Shown piece after piece: positions 7,037 to 17,600 of a DNA stretch of 64,000 bases (the first letter of the stretch is position 1; every line of letters begins with the position of its first letter). The DNA is taken from contig NZ_RZJR01000004.1 of assembly GCF_003990975.1 (NCBI RefSeq), positions 144,625 to 208,624 of the forward strand. Reading direction: 5' to 3'. The stretch is from Cohnella sp. AR92. GTDB taxonomy: Bacteria > Bacillota > Bacilli > Paenibacillales > Paenibacillaceae. The notes under the pieces are model-generated. The model worked only from the letters and a program-made list of their open reading frames with translations, was not told the origin of the DNA and did no database searches. The position numbers and the translations under genes were made by a program.

Positions 7037-9268
7037 TTGAAGATCCATATGGTCAAAAAAGGCGATAGCTTATACCAGATCGCCCAGAAGTATGGAATCA
7101 CACTGGAAGAGCTGCTTCAGGCGAATCCGGATATCGCGAACCCGGACGTCATCGACGTCGGAATGAAGGTCAAGATTCCGATGCCTGCCACGCCCGCCTA
7201 TGAAATCATGCATCAGCACACCGTTCAGCAAGGCGATACTTTGTGGAAGCTCTCCAAAGCCTGGGGCGTTCCGCTAGAGACGATGATCAAAGCGAATCCC
7301 CAGCTTAAGAATCCGAATGTTCTTCTGACCGGCGAGGTCGTCAACATTCCGAAGCTTGCCTCCGAAGGAGAGAGTGGCACGGGCGTTACCGTTGCGCCGG
7401 CTCCTTCCGCAGACGGAGGCGCGCAAGCCGGCTGGTGGCCGGGCGGCAAGGCGAATACGGGCGTCGTGCCGGGCATGGGACATAAGAAGGAAACCGGCGT
7501 CATGCCGCTACCGCAGCCTATCGCTCCGCTTCCTATCGCTCCGGCCCCGGCGCCTGCGCCAGCCCCGGCTCCAGCTCCGGAAACCTACCCGGTGCCGCAG
7601 CCTATCTACCACGAATCTCATCATCATCACCACCACCATCCATACGCTCCCGTTCATGTGGAGTACAACACGGTCGATCTGTTCCAGCAATACCCGGTTC
7701 CTGCGGTTGAAGCGGCGGCTCCGATCGCGACGGGGGCTTATCCAACGCATGAAGCGGCAGCCGAAACCTCGTATGGGCACGGTTATGGCAAGCCGGAAGC
7801 CGCTCATGAATACGGCAAAGGCCAGGAGACTTACGGACAATACGGCCATGAAGGGTATGGGCATGGGGGCTATGGCCATGAAAGCTATGGCCATCAATAT
7901 GGTCAAGTCGGTCACGCTCATGAAGGTTATGGGCATGTGGGCTATGGGCATGTAGGCCACGCTCATGAAGGTTATGGGCATGTAGGTTATGGTCAAGTAG
8001 ACTACGGGCATGAAGGCTATGGTCAAGTCGGTCACGGTCATGAAGGTTATGGGCAAGTAGGCTATGGGCATGAAAGCTACGGCCATGAGGGCCATAAGCA
8101 TGAAGGATATGGTAACGAGGGTTACAAGACGGAGAGCTATGGTCATGAAGGTTATAAAGCCGACGGCTATGGACACGAAAGCTATGGTCAAGTAAGCCAT
8201 GGGCAAGTCGGTTATGGTCATCAGAGCTACGGCCATGAAAGCCATGGTCATGAAAGCTACGGCCATGGCGGTTACGGGCAGCTTTACGGATATGGCCATG
8301 GCCATGAGCCGATTCCGGGAATCGGCGCGGCGCCTCACTTCCCGACCGAAGCGCTGGCAGGAACCTATGCCTCCACTCACGGACATGGCTGGACGGGGTC
8401 CTTCGACATGACGCCATACAGCGGTTATTTTCCGGGAAGCACGTCTCCCGTTGTTTCTCCAGTCTCCACGATTCCGACTGCCCAGGCTTATGAGCCTTCC
8501 ACGATGGTAAGTCCGGCAGCGGTCTCGCCAACGGCTATCGCACCGACGGCTTGGCAGCCTCAGCCATGCAGCACGTGCACGGGCGGTACGGCGCCATGGC
8601 CCGGGGCCGTTAGCCCGGCAGCGGTCTCTCCCGCCGTCGCCACGCCTTACCCCTATCCGGGAGCCGTTGCGCCCACAGCCGTTTCTCCGGCCATGGTTTC
8701 TCCGCAAGCTTTTGCACCAAGCGGCCATTACGGAGTGCCGGGAATCTCGCCGACGATGGTATCGCCGGCCATGACCTCTCCGCAGCCGTTCGCTCCCGCA
8801 AGCCAATATGGCGTGCCCGGGTTATCGCCGACCATGGTCTCTCCGGCGATGACATCCCCGCAGCCATTCGCGGGCAGCCATTACGGAATGCCTGGAATTT
8901 CGCCGACAGCCGTGTCCCCCGCGATGAGTTATCCGGGAACTTTTCCAACCGTATCGTCGACTCCTTCACTCTCCCCGTTAGCCGCGACACCGCTCGTCGA
9001 TACGGAAACCACTTACCCGGGAACTTATCCTTACGTTGGAGGAGTAAGCGATTTTCCTGCAATCCCGCCGCTCCCTCCGATGCCTCCATTGAGAGAGCCG
9101 GAAGATGCGAATGAACAAGAAGAATCTGCGGAACTGAGGCTGAATTCCAGCGAGAACAGCTCGGCGCCGGCGAAGAAGCCCGCCTCCAAAGCGAAAGTCA
9201 AAGCGAAGAAGTCTCCCCGGCCAAGCGCTCCTCGGCGCAAGCAAAGCCTTCCTTGGGTAAATTGGTAA
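7037..9268 (+). CDS. safA: SafA-like LysM spore morphogenetic protein with His/Tyr-rich repeats
   Basis: A 743-residue protein with two N-terminal LysM domains (about residues 2-49 and 58-105) that bind peptidoglycan, placed just upstream of bofC and the ruv genes as safA is in Bacillus. SafA anchors inner coat assembly to the spore cortex. The start is a TTG with AGGGAGGG six bases before it. After a Pro/Ala linker and a run of seven His residues comes a region of about 170 residues built from GYGHE-like pentapeptides. A C-terminal half follows with repeated SPTMVSPA and SPQPFAP units and a basic tail. The protein is about twice as long as Bacillus SafA (387 residues) and has no signal peptide, as expected for a mother-cell coat protein. 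The orthology is inferred from LysM content and context. Confidence 0.72.
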   Translation: MKIHMVKKGDSLYQIAQKYGITLEELLQANPDIANPDVIDVGMKVKIPMPATPAYEIMHQHTVQQGDTLWKLSKAWGVPLETMIKANPQLKNPNVLLTGEVVNIPKLASEGESGTGVTVAPAPSADGGAQAGWWPGGKANTGVVPGMGHKKETGVMPLPQPIAPLPIAPAPAPAPAPAPAPETYPVPQPIYHESHHHHHHHPYAPVHVEYNTVDLFQQYPVPAVEAAAPIATGAYPTHEAAAETSYGHGYGKPEAAHEYGKGQETYGQYGHEGYGHGGYGHESYGHQYGQVGHAHEGYGHVGYGHVGHAHEGYGHVGYGQVDYGHEGYGQVGHGHEGYGQVGYGHESYGHEGHKHEGYGNEGYKTESYGHEGYKADGYGHESYGQVSHGQVGYGHQSYGHESHGHESYGHGGYGQLYGYGHGHEPIPGIGAAPHFPTEALAGTYASTHGHGWTGSFDMTPYSGYFPGSTSPVVSPVSTIPTAQAYEPSTMVSPAAVSPTAIAPTAWQPQPCSTCTGGTAPWPGAVSPAAVSPAVATPYPYPGAVAPTAVSPAMVSPQAFAPSGHYGVPGISPTMVSPAMTSPQPFAPASQYGVPGLSPTMVSPAMTSPQPFAGSHYGMPGISPTAVSPAMSYPGTFPTVSSTPSLSPLAATPLVDTETTYPGTYPYVGGVSDFPAIPPLPPMPPLREPEDANEQEESAELRLNSSENSSAPAKKPASKAKVKAKKSPRPSAPRRKQSLPWVNW

Positions 9269-9284
9269 CAAATGAAGCATAATG

Positions 9285-9335
9285 CCGGAATCCCTGGGCA
9301 ACAATAGGAAAAAAACAAAGAAGGGGATTCCGGTG
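9285..9335 (+). promoter_or_regulatory. Inverted repeat enclosing the bofC ribosome site and start
   Basis: CCGGAATCCC at 9285-9294 is perfectly complementary to GGGATTCCGG at 9324-9333. The right arm contains most of the AAGGGG ribosome site and the first base of the GTG start. In mRNA the 10-bp stem would hide the start of bofC. There is no T-run after it, so it is not a terminator. Confidence 0.55.
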
Positions 9336-10037
9336 TTTGGATTACGCATCAAGGGAATCAAGAAGCGGCTCAAGCGAACGCGGCGTCCGATCTGGACTTT
9401 GGGCATGTGGGCAGGGTTGGCTGTATCCTCCGCAATCGCGGGAACCTGGGTATCCGGCCATCTCGTCCACGGTATTCTTCGGCCAGCCTCTGTGGCGGTC
9501 GATTCCTCTGCTCTGGAAGCGGACAACCATCCCGTGACCTATGAGCAAGGAGGCTCGCAGCGCGGCATCGCGCTCGATAAGCTGTCCACCTGGCCGTCGG
9601 ATGTATCAATCGTGCTTCATCGGGTTTATCTGTGCGGAGAAGAGACGCGGATGCTGGGCCTTCACTCCACCTCGGAGACGATGAACCTCATCAAGTCCCA
9701 TCGGGACTGGATGCCTACCTTCCATAAGGAAGGGACGGTTCGAATCGAGGAGAAGGTAGACGATCTGTCGCCGGAATGCCGCAAGTCCGCGTACATCTCG
9801 CTGGACCAGGACGGAAATCTCTCCTTGTTCGACGGACCTCCGCGCAAAGAGAAGGTCATGAGAACCTTCTTCCAGCTGGACGTCAAAGCGTTGGAGAGCA
9901 GCATGTCCAAGGAGAAGCTGCGGGAGCTGGCGGACGGAATTCGGATCACCGACAGGGACGAATACAACAGCGTGCTCTCTTCCTTCAGCGATTACGCGAA
10001 GGAGCCCGCCAAAGATGTGATGAGGCCGTCTCCTTGA
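9333..10037 (+). CDS. bofC: BofC, inhibitor of forespore sigma-K checkpoint signalling
   Basis: BofC acts in the intermembrane space of the sporulating cell, where it slows the SpoIVB protease that triggers sigma-K activation. I chose the GTG at 9333, with AAGGGG six bases before it, giving 234 residues that begin with a basic stretch and a membrane helix (WTLGMWAGLAVSSAIAGTWV). The BofC C-terminal domain is recognisable: VLHRVYLCGEETRMLG, then a helical segment, then LSPECRKSAYISLDQDGNLSLFDGPP and VMRTFFQLDVKALES. It lies between safA and the ruv genes as in Bacillus. A terminator overlaps its last codons. An ATG 51 bases earlier is possible but has no ribosome site. Confidence 0.85.
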   Translation: MFGLRIKGIKKRLKRTRRPIWTLGMWAGLAVSSAIAGTWVSGHLVHGILRPASVAVDSSALEADNHPVTYEQGGSQRGIALDKLSTWPSDVSIVLHRVYLCGEETRMLGLHSTSETMNLIKSHRDWMPTFHKEGTVRIEEKVDDLSPECRKSAYISLDQDGNLSLFDGPPRKEKVMRTFFQLDVKALESSMSKEKLRELADGIRITDRDEYNSVLSSFSDYAKEPAKDVMRPSP

Positions 10038-10047
10038 CGGCCTTTTC
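10023..10047 (+). terminator. Rho-independent terminator of bofC
   Basis: GGCCGTC and GACGGCC form a 7-bp stem around a short loop, followed by TTTTCTATTTT. It overlaps the end of bofC. Confidence 0.8.
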
Positions 10048-10064
10048 TATTTTCCGACAACCAG

Positions 10065-10094
10065 TTGACGAAAAATGGAATATTTATCTATAAT
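10065..10094 (+). promoter_or_regulatory. Sigma-A-type promoter, possible small RNA or leader downstream
   Basis: TTGACG at 10065-10070 and TATAAT at 10089-10094 are 18 bases apart. No open frame follows closely. ACGCGA (from 10137) can pair with TCGCGT further on, followed by a long T-rich run near 10184-10200. This could give a transcript of roughly 100 nt, or a leader for the gene at 10488. Confidence 0.5.
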
Positions 10095-10262
10095 AGATAA
10101 CAACCTGACAGAACAAAGTCGGAGCATAAGGAATAACGCGAGGAAGAACCCGCAGACGATCGTAACCGCGTCGCGTGTGCTTTCTTTTTTTTGTCTCTTT
10201 TTATCGGGGGAGGGAGAGGTGGAACAGAGGTGAGCGAGAAGACTTCGAAAAGATGACGGGAG

Positions 10263-10444
10263 GATTATAGATGATTTTTCATACATAATTTTTGGGAATT
10301 TGGCCGATTGATCGATTATATCTGAATTTTCATATATAATCGTCTGCTTTTCTCGAGAAGGGCCCCATTATAGCTGAAAAATCATACACAATCCTCGACT
10401 GATGGGCTTTTCGCCAAAATGAATTCGAAATTTCATATCCATAG
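10263..10444. repeat. Array of four AT-rich 28-bp palindromes, 51-52 bp period
   Basis: Four imperfect palindromes start at 10263, 10314, 10366 and 10417. The consensus arm is close to GATTATATATGAAA, followed by its reverse complement; the second copy is nearly perfect. Spacers are 23-24 bp and differ in sequence. A second array with the same unit and period lies at 45736-45917. The units fill the gap ahead of the stalk-domain gene at 10488. Spacers are short and there are no cas genes, so this is not a CRISPR. Confidence 0.75.
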
Positions 10445-10487
10445 CATTCTTTAACCAAGTTGAACTCTAAAAGGAGGAATTAATGAT

Positions 10488-11606
10488 ATGAGAAAGTCGC
10501 TTCTCGTTTCTTTGGTGATGTTGGTTGCTTTTGCGTCTTTGCCTTCTGCTTGGAGCTCTAGGGCATTGGGGGCAACAGCGGGGGTAGCGGTAGCGTTGGA
10601 TGGCGTCAATCTGGCGTTTACGGATGCCAAACCGTTCGTGGACGCTCAGAAGCGCGTACTCGTTCCGCTGCGATTCGTTAGCGAGAAGCTGGGAACGACG
10701 GTGGATTACCAGGAAGCGCAAGGCACGGTGTCGATCAAGTCCGACTCGCTGGACATCACGCTAAAGCTCGGGTCGCAGAAAGCAACCGTTAATGGCGTCG
10801 AGAAAAATCTCGGTACTCAGCCGGTGCTTAAGAACAGCCGCGCCTACGTGCCTCTACGTTTCGTGAGCGAAGCTCTCGGCCGCCGCGTCGTCTGGGACGG
10901 CGCGAACAATACGGCTCATATCTGGAATTTGATTAGCGATAAGGTGTTGGAGGAACAGAGCGCTATCGACTGGATGGCTAGTGGAATTTCTATGCCTGCT
11001 CATGTGTCCTATCATTACTTCGACGCAAAGGACGGCAAGCTGACTTTCGAGGATTCTCTATGGGATGGCCCGATGGGGCCGTATAAGGGATATAGCGTCA
11101 GCGAGAAAATCACGCCGGACTTGAGCAAGAAAGCTTATCAGATGGTGAAGTATCTGGCGAACGATGAGCAGTATACGAGTGCGCATTATTGGCCGGAGAC
11201 TTCAAACGGAACGTCTTCATCGTTAGCAATCGCTTATGCAGTCCAATCCAGAGCAGTAGATAATGACAACTATTATTTTAGGTTCTCTTTTCCTGAGAAA
11301 ACATACTACTCTAGCTTCGCTAGTAAAAAGGTTACCATGCGGTTAATTGTTAATCGACTTTTCTGGAATGAAGAGAGCGGTCGGAATTTTAAAGTCGAAA
11401 ACAAACTCAGAATGGCACTAGTTGCGTTGTATGGGGATTCCATTGGTATCAGTATGTTTAACTGGATAATGTGTTACTACAATTCTGCAATGGTTGATTT
11501 TGAAAAGCTGAGAACAGTTAAAACATCTAAGACGTTCGGTAATGTACAAATTGATTTAGACGGAACGGGAGTGCAATTATTGACCTTCAGCTTCTCCAGT
11601 AAATAG
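10488..11606 (+). CDS. Secreted copper-amine-oxidase N-terminal domain protein
   Basis: A 372-residue secreted protein. The signal peptide (MRKSLLVSLVMLVAFASLPSA) is followed by two tandem copper amine oxidase N-terminal units, each with an R(V/A)-L/Y-VPLRFVSE(K/A)LG core (about residues 60-145). Such units act as adhesion or stalk modules in Paenibacillaceae, not as oxidases. The remaining 220 residues (from IWNLISDKV) do not match a family I recognise; they contain a cluster of aromatic residues. Codon use shifts to AT-rich in the last third. AAGGAGG lies 10 bases before the ATG. The next gene's ribosome site overlaps its stop codon, so the two form an operon that separates bofC from ruvC. 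Confidence 0.72.
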   Translation: MRKSLLVSLVMLVAFASLPSAWSSRALGATAGVAVALDGVNLAFTDAKPFVDAQKRVLVPLRFVSEKLGTTVDYQEAQGTVSIKSDSLDITLKLGSQKATVNGVEKNLGTQPVLKNSRAYVPLRFVSEALGRRVVWDGANNTAHIWNLISDKVLEEQSAIDWMASGISMPAHVSYHYFDAKDGKLTFEDSLWDGPMGPYKGYSVSEKITPDLSKKAYQMVKYLANDEQYTSAHYWPETSNGTSSSLAIAYAVQSRAVDNDNYYFRFSFPEKTYYSSFASKKVTMRLIVNRLFWNEESGRNFKVENKLRMALVALYGDSIGISMFNWIMCYYNSAMVDFEKLRTVKTSKTFGNVQIDLDGTGVQLLTFSFSSK

Positions 11607-11620
11607 GAGGTGAACGCTGG

Positions 11621-14600
11621 ATGCCAATGAGGAAGATGAAGAAGCTTATCTTAATACTGTTATCGATTTTACTTTTATTCGGAGGATGGCCATTCTCTAT
11701 AAAAAAGACATTGGCTGATGCAACGACTGGAACATTTAATAGTCAAGCAGAATTTTATGCCTACTTAGCTGGAGTTGGAGTTCCAAATAAATCGGCTTAC
11801 AATAAGTATGATGCCTCAATGGCTACTTATAATTTGTATGGTCTTATTGTTTATGGCGCTCCTTTTGGAGAATGGGGGAAAGGGACTGTTACGCAAGGAA
11901 AATGCGTAGCAGGTACATCCTATCAGCGTTATTTAGGATACGATGTAGCAAACAACCCGGTCACTAATAGCTGTTTTCCTAACGACGATGATGCAGGCGG
12001 GAATCTAGAGGATCGAAGTTGGATTAGCGTAAGTGGAGCATCTACATGGGGATCAATGTCTAATGCACAGGAGAACCAACTTCTGTATAGTTCTCTCACA
12101 GGAAATGGGGTAAGTTCTCCCAAGTTCACCGTGGCAAGTGTAGGTGGTAAAGATTACGCCAAGGTACTAGCCAAGCCCACCCTCTGCGCTCAAGGCTCCG
12201 TTCAAATGCAGCATCAGAGAAGTTCAGGAACATGGTACGCAACATTTTTTGTTCCTGCCTTTGGCTGTGATAAAGCCGTCACGACAACGATCACGACTGA
12301 CAGCTCCGAATATACAATCCCGGTTGGGCAGGATTCGATCACGATTCCGGTGTCGGTAACAACGCGGGCGGTCTATAAAGACTACTTTAACTCCAAAGAT
12401 TACATCGACAAAATCGTGTCGCAGTTCGTAAACAATGGGGCGGGTAATACGACGAATAGAGACGATCTATCCACCGTAAACACCTCCCTGACGATCAAAC
12501 GTAGCGACTTCAACGGGACCGTGTCGATGACGAAGACGTTGACCGGCAAAGGAACGCTGTTCGCATTCGGAGGTTATGTGTCCTCGTCGGCCGAAAAAAC
12601 CATCACGATCAAACTCGCCGTCGAATCCGGAACCCCAAACGCAAGCTGCTCCTGCAATCCTAGCGAGGTTACGTTCGACGGATCGGAAGTGACAACGGTT
12701 GTGACGGTCAATGCTGCGATCACGGGTGTCTCCGGCAGCTCGATCTCGAAGTGGATTTTCTATGGGCACGATGGCGATGGAGGGCAGCAGCAGACAACCA
12801 CTGTGACGCCTAGCGGCGACAAGACGAAAGCATCAACCGCGTTTACCTACAAGACTCCAGCTTCGAAAATGACCGGAGACTCGTATGTCGCAAGGTTCGA
12901 GCAGCGGGTGGTACTTGTTTTCGCAGATGGAACACGCAAGGAGACCGGTCTTGCCGTATGTACCACGACAATCGTTAAGCCTGGGGCAACGCCTCCGCCT
13001 ACGACTCCGCCGGAAACGGAGCCGCCCGAGGTCGTTGGTCCTTCCGGTCCCGTTGCGGTCATTAGCGGGCCGACCAAAGTAAAGGCCAATCAACCGCTGC
13101 CGTTCCCGATCACCGGCGAGAAATCGTTTGATTGGGATAGTGTTCCGATCGTTCAATACACGTGGGACCAGAAGTTGGTTCAGAAATCGCCCATCTACGA
13201 TATCCGATACGATGAGCCCGGAACTTATACCGTCATTCTGTCCGTCAAGAACGGCAACGGCGTCTTATCCGAAGAAGATACGCATACGATTGAGGTCGTT
13301 CCGGACGAGCCGCCGGTGACGTCGATCGCCGTTCCTCCGGAAGAGACCCGCCTTGGGAACGTTCGGGTCCAGAGCAACGCTTATAGCCCGGACGGCGATA
13401 CGATCGCAAGCCATACGTTTGAGATGAAGTACGATTCGAACAACAATGGCTTCGAGGACGAGAGCTGGAAGACCGTTCAAACGGGAGCGGAAGCGGCTTA
13501 TATCTTTAAACCGGATCGAGTCGGCAGGTATCTATTCCGCGAGACCGCCTGCGAGACCTACGGAGCCTGCGCGAACACGGACAAACAGCCGGAGAACGAG
13601 AGGACGCTTATTGTCCATAATCTTGCTCCGACGATCGATGTCGTGACTTCCTCCAACCAGACGGACACCTCCAATCAGACTCTTTTGCCCATGTCCGCGC
13701 TTTATCACTCGGGAACGGTAACCTCGCTCGACACCGGAGTATCGGGTGACAAGTCCGGATGGACGCTTCAGAACGAGACGCTCTCCACGATGAATTACCG
13801 GACCGATATCGGCATGTTCAACATGAATATGGCCGTGGATAGCTATTACGGCGATGATTTTATCGACCGAACGCTCTATGCCAGCATGCAGAACACGCCT
13901 ACATTAGAAGTAATGCCATTTACTTCGACGCAGCTCGACCCCTATTATGCGGACGAGAGGTATATTTATAAGATCACCGGCCTCCCGATAAAGAACACTG
14001 CTTCAAGATTAATTACACTTTACATTTATGATCACAGCATGCAGCTAGTCCGTACGGTTCCGGTCAATTTGGACGTGAGTATAACGCCTGGTCTAACGTA
14101 TACCCGATTGATGGTTAAAGGCGATCTTGTTTTTATTTCGATGGCGGAAACGTATAGCGCCAATAATCCCTTTACAACCGTCATCAACCGAGAGACAGGA
14201 GAAATCCTGGTAAAGCAACTGGCAATAGCTTCTCCCATCATGAATGACACAGCACGCTGGTACAATTACCAAAACGGACTATATGCGGATTCTAAAGGCA
14301 TTATCGGCACTGCGCGAAAAAAATCGGCTTACAATTACAATAACCAGCCCTATATAACCGGATTTGATAGCTCGGGTCTAATGCGAGTAGAAGATCTCAA
14401 CGCCTTGACAACAACCGATTATTTCAAGACCCAAGATCATCTATTCTTCAAGTTTTTCCTGCCAAGATATATTTCGCAGAAGGGTCCTTCGCTCTACTTC
14501 ACTGGACAATTCGATGACTCGGTTGCGGTCATCTACGATACGAATCTTGTCCAGACGGGTTCCTTGCAGCAACCTGCCGGTAACCAGCGCTATACTTGGC

Positions 14601-17600
14601 AATTGATCGGTGTCGACGATGCCTATAATTTCTATTCGTCAGGTAGAATCGGCGAATGGACCGGACCGCCGATCATGGCCGTGCATGACCGTACGGGGAA
14701 GCTGCTTCGAACGTTCCCCTATCCGACCGATTTGCAAGGCAGGGACTCTTACGTAGAGACATACTCCGATGGTTCAACGAGAACCGTTTACTTCCAGACG
14801 GAGGGCGATACTTTCCCTTACCACGTCGATGCCAAGGGCAATATGTGGTTCGGAGCCAAAGGAAAAGCTATCGCGGTAACGCCGACAGGCGAGGAGAAGT
14901 ACGTCCACGCATTTAAACAACCGAATTCGACTTCGACTCCGGTTACGTTTAAGATCCTGGAGGGTTCTGACGGCCTTATCACCTTCTTCACGTACCAAGG
15001 TTCTTCATCCAAAATAAATCTGGAGGTAACCGTCATTGATCCCGCCACCTATAGCGTGGTTAGTGACACGGATCTCGGCCAGATTTGGTCGTATAAGACC
15101 AACGGAACTGAAACTAGCGGTCTAGCATCTACAACTGTTAACAAAACAACTCTTTATGCTTTTAACGTTATACCGACTGGCGATCAGACGTACCTTCTTC
15201 AAGCGATTACGGATCGATATAATGCCGCTCCATATGTCTATAAAATAAGCTCGACAGGTGAACTGAACCGCCCTAAGAAGTTCGAGATCGGGACGCCGAC
15301 GAAGGATCTCTGGCTTGGAAGCAAGGTAGGGGAAGGACTTGTTCTCCAAGGCAGCCTTCAACCGAAGAACGATTCGGCGGCCGCTGCCGGTTACGTCTAT
15401 CTCGCCCAGGATAAGGACAACTATTACAGCGCCGAATTCGAGGACGGAAAGCTGAAAGTCAAGAAGACCGTTGCCGGGGTAACCCAAACAGTGTTCTCCA
15501 AAGCCTACTCTTTCGTCGCCGGACAGACCTACACGCTGAAGTTCGTTCCGGAAGGGACCGGTTTCTCTCTTTACGTCAATCGCCTGAAGCAGACGACGAT
15601 CGAAGACAGCGGATGGACAAGCGGCAAGTATGGGGTTATCAGCCGAGGTCAGCCTGGCGTCTCGTTCTTCGGCGCTTCGACAGCGGAGCCGAGAGGAGCG
15701 ACTACGGGGAAAATCTATGGCGTGGTGCTCGTGAACGAGCCGCTGACTTATGACGTTACCTTCGACGATCCGGAATCGGACAAGCGGATTACGGCCGGCG
15801 AAGCCTGGATCTACTCGCATAACCCGAACGTCTTCCTGAATCCGCAGGGAGCCTGGAGTGACGCCGGCAAATCGTTCGACACGCCCGTCCCTTCATTTAG
15901 CTTGCCGGGAGAGTATCCGTTCCGCTTCAGAACGAAGGACGATCCGAACCCGGACTATCCGTATCCGAGCGATGTTTTCGATAGCTACCGCCAGGAGTCG
16001 AACGAAGTGAACGGAACGATCCGCGTTCATCGGCGGCCGATCGCGAGCTTCACGGCAGCGGCGGACGACAGCGGGAATGTCGTTTATACGAACAGCTCCT
16101 ACGACCCGGATCGTTACAATCCAACAACCGGCGCGTATTCGACCGAGAATACTGGACTTGACTATCAGTCGACCAAAGGGATCTTCACGACGAGGTGGCG
16201 GTTGCTTACGCCGAAGGCGGCCGAATTCAAGTACGTCGATCATCCGCCGACGAAGGTCACGGAGAGCGGTCATTATGTCATCGAGCTGCAGGTTCAGGAC
16301 GAATACGGAGCATGGGCGGAGGATTGGGCGCGGCAAGAATTCGATGTAGCAGCTGCAACGCCGATCGCTCCGCCGGTCGCAGGGTTTACGATCTCTCCGA
16401 TCACCACCTTCCGCGGCGTGCCGGTGACGATAAACTCTACGGCGTTCGACCCGCAGGATGGCGATCGGACCATGATTGCTCACCAATACTACTTGAAGCC
16501 GTCCGGAGGCGCAGAGACGCTTGCAAGCACGTCGAGAACGTCTTGGGAGAAGGCGTTCAACAGCTTGGGGATCTTCACCCTTCGGCAGATCGTAACCAAC
16601 AGCTACGGCCTGAAGGATGAGGCGACTGGACAGATTGCCATCGTCAATCGGAAACCAATGGCTCAGGTTACGAATCCGACAAGCTCGGACTCGCTCCACC
16701 CGACCGAATTGGACATTTTGCGGCCGACTTTCACATGGTCTTATCTGGATGAAGATCATGATCCGCAGTCGAAGTACCAGCTTCGGATCTACAAGTACGG
16801 CGGCTATTCTTATCTCGATACGGGCGAGATAAGCTCTAGCGCGAAGTCGTGGACGCCATCGTCCGATTTGCCGGAGGAGATAAACTTCTATGTCATGGTT
16901 CGCGTCTATGACGGCTATGACTGGAGCGGGTGGAGCGATCCGAAGTATTTTGTCATCGTCACCAACAAGGCGCCCGATGGGGACTTCGACTGGATTCCGA
17001 AACCGGCATATGAAGGCGATACGGTTCAGCTAAGCACTTTAGTGTCGGACCCGGATCAAGACATGCTGGATATCAGCTACGAGATCGTGTCTCCGACAGG
17101 GGAGAAGTCAAGCTACGCCTATCAGTTAAGCTTCCCCTATCCCACGACCGGTTCTGTTAAGAGATTCGCAGAACCCGGCCGTTGGACCGTTACGATGACC
17201 GTAAGCGACCGGAAGGCGCCTGCCGCAACGGTTACGCATTCCATCGAAGTTCTGCCTCTCGGCATTGTCGGCTATGTACGCCATACCGAGGCGTGGGAGA
17301 AGAATCGCCTCGCTTACAATGAGAAGAACCCGAAGGCGCCGCGGCCGGCGGAATGGTTCTGGGCGGGCGAAGCGTTCGTGCTGGACGCGGTGACGACGGA
17401 TACGGGAAGCTCGTCAACCAAGCCGGTGGAGGTAACCGCTGCGGCCGGAGAGACGCTCAAGCATCGGCTGGCTCCCGTGAATCCGAGCCTTCCGGTGAAT
17501 TGGAACGGACTACTGGGAAGCAAGGAAGCTGGCTTCCCGCTCAGCGAGCTTCCGGAAGGTTTGTATACCTTCGTCTTCACTGTTCGTTACAGCAACGGAA

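Noticed and set aside
7618..7641. Seven-histidine run as a cloning tag
   Set aside because: It is followed by many natural His-rich repeats in the same frame and lies inside a chromosomal gene.
7508..8806. 432-codon minus-strand open frame opposite the safA-like gene
   Set aside because: It is a mirror of the repetitive plus-strand gene; composition is unnatural and no ribosome site fits.
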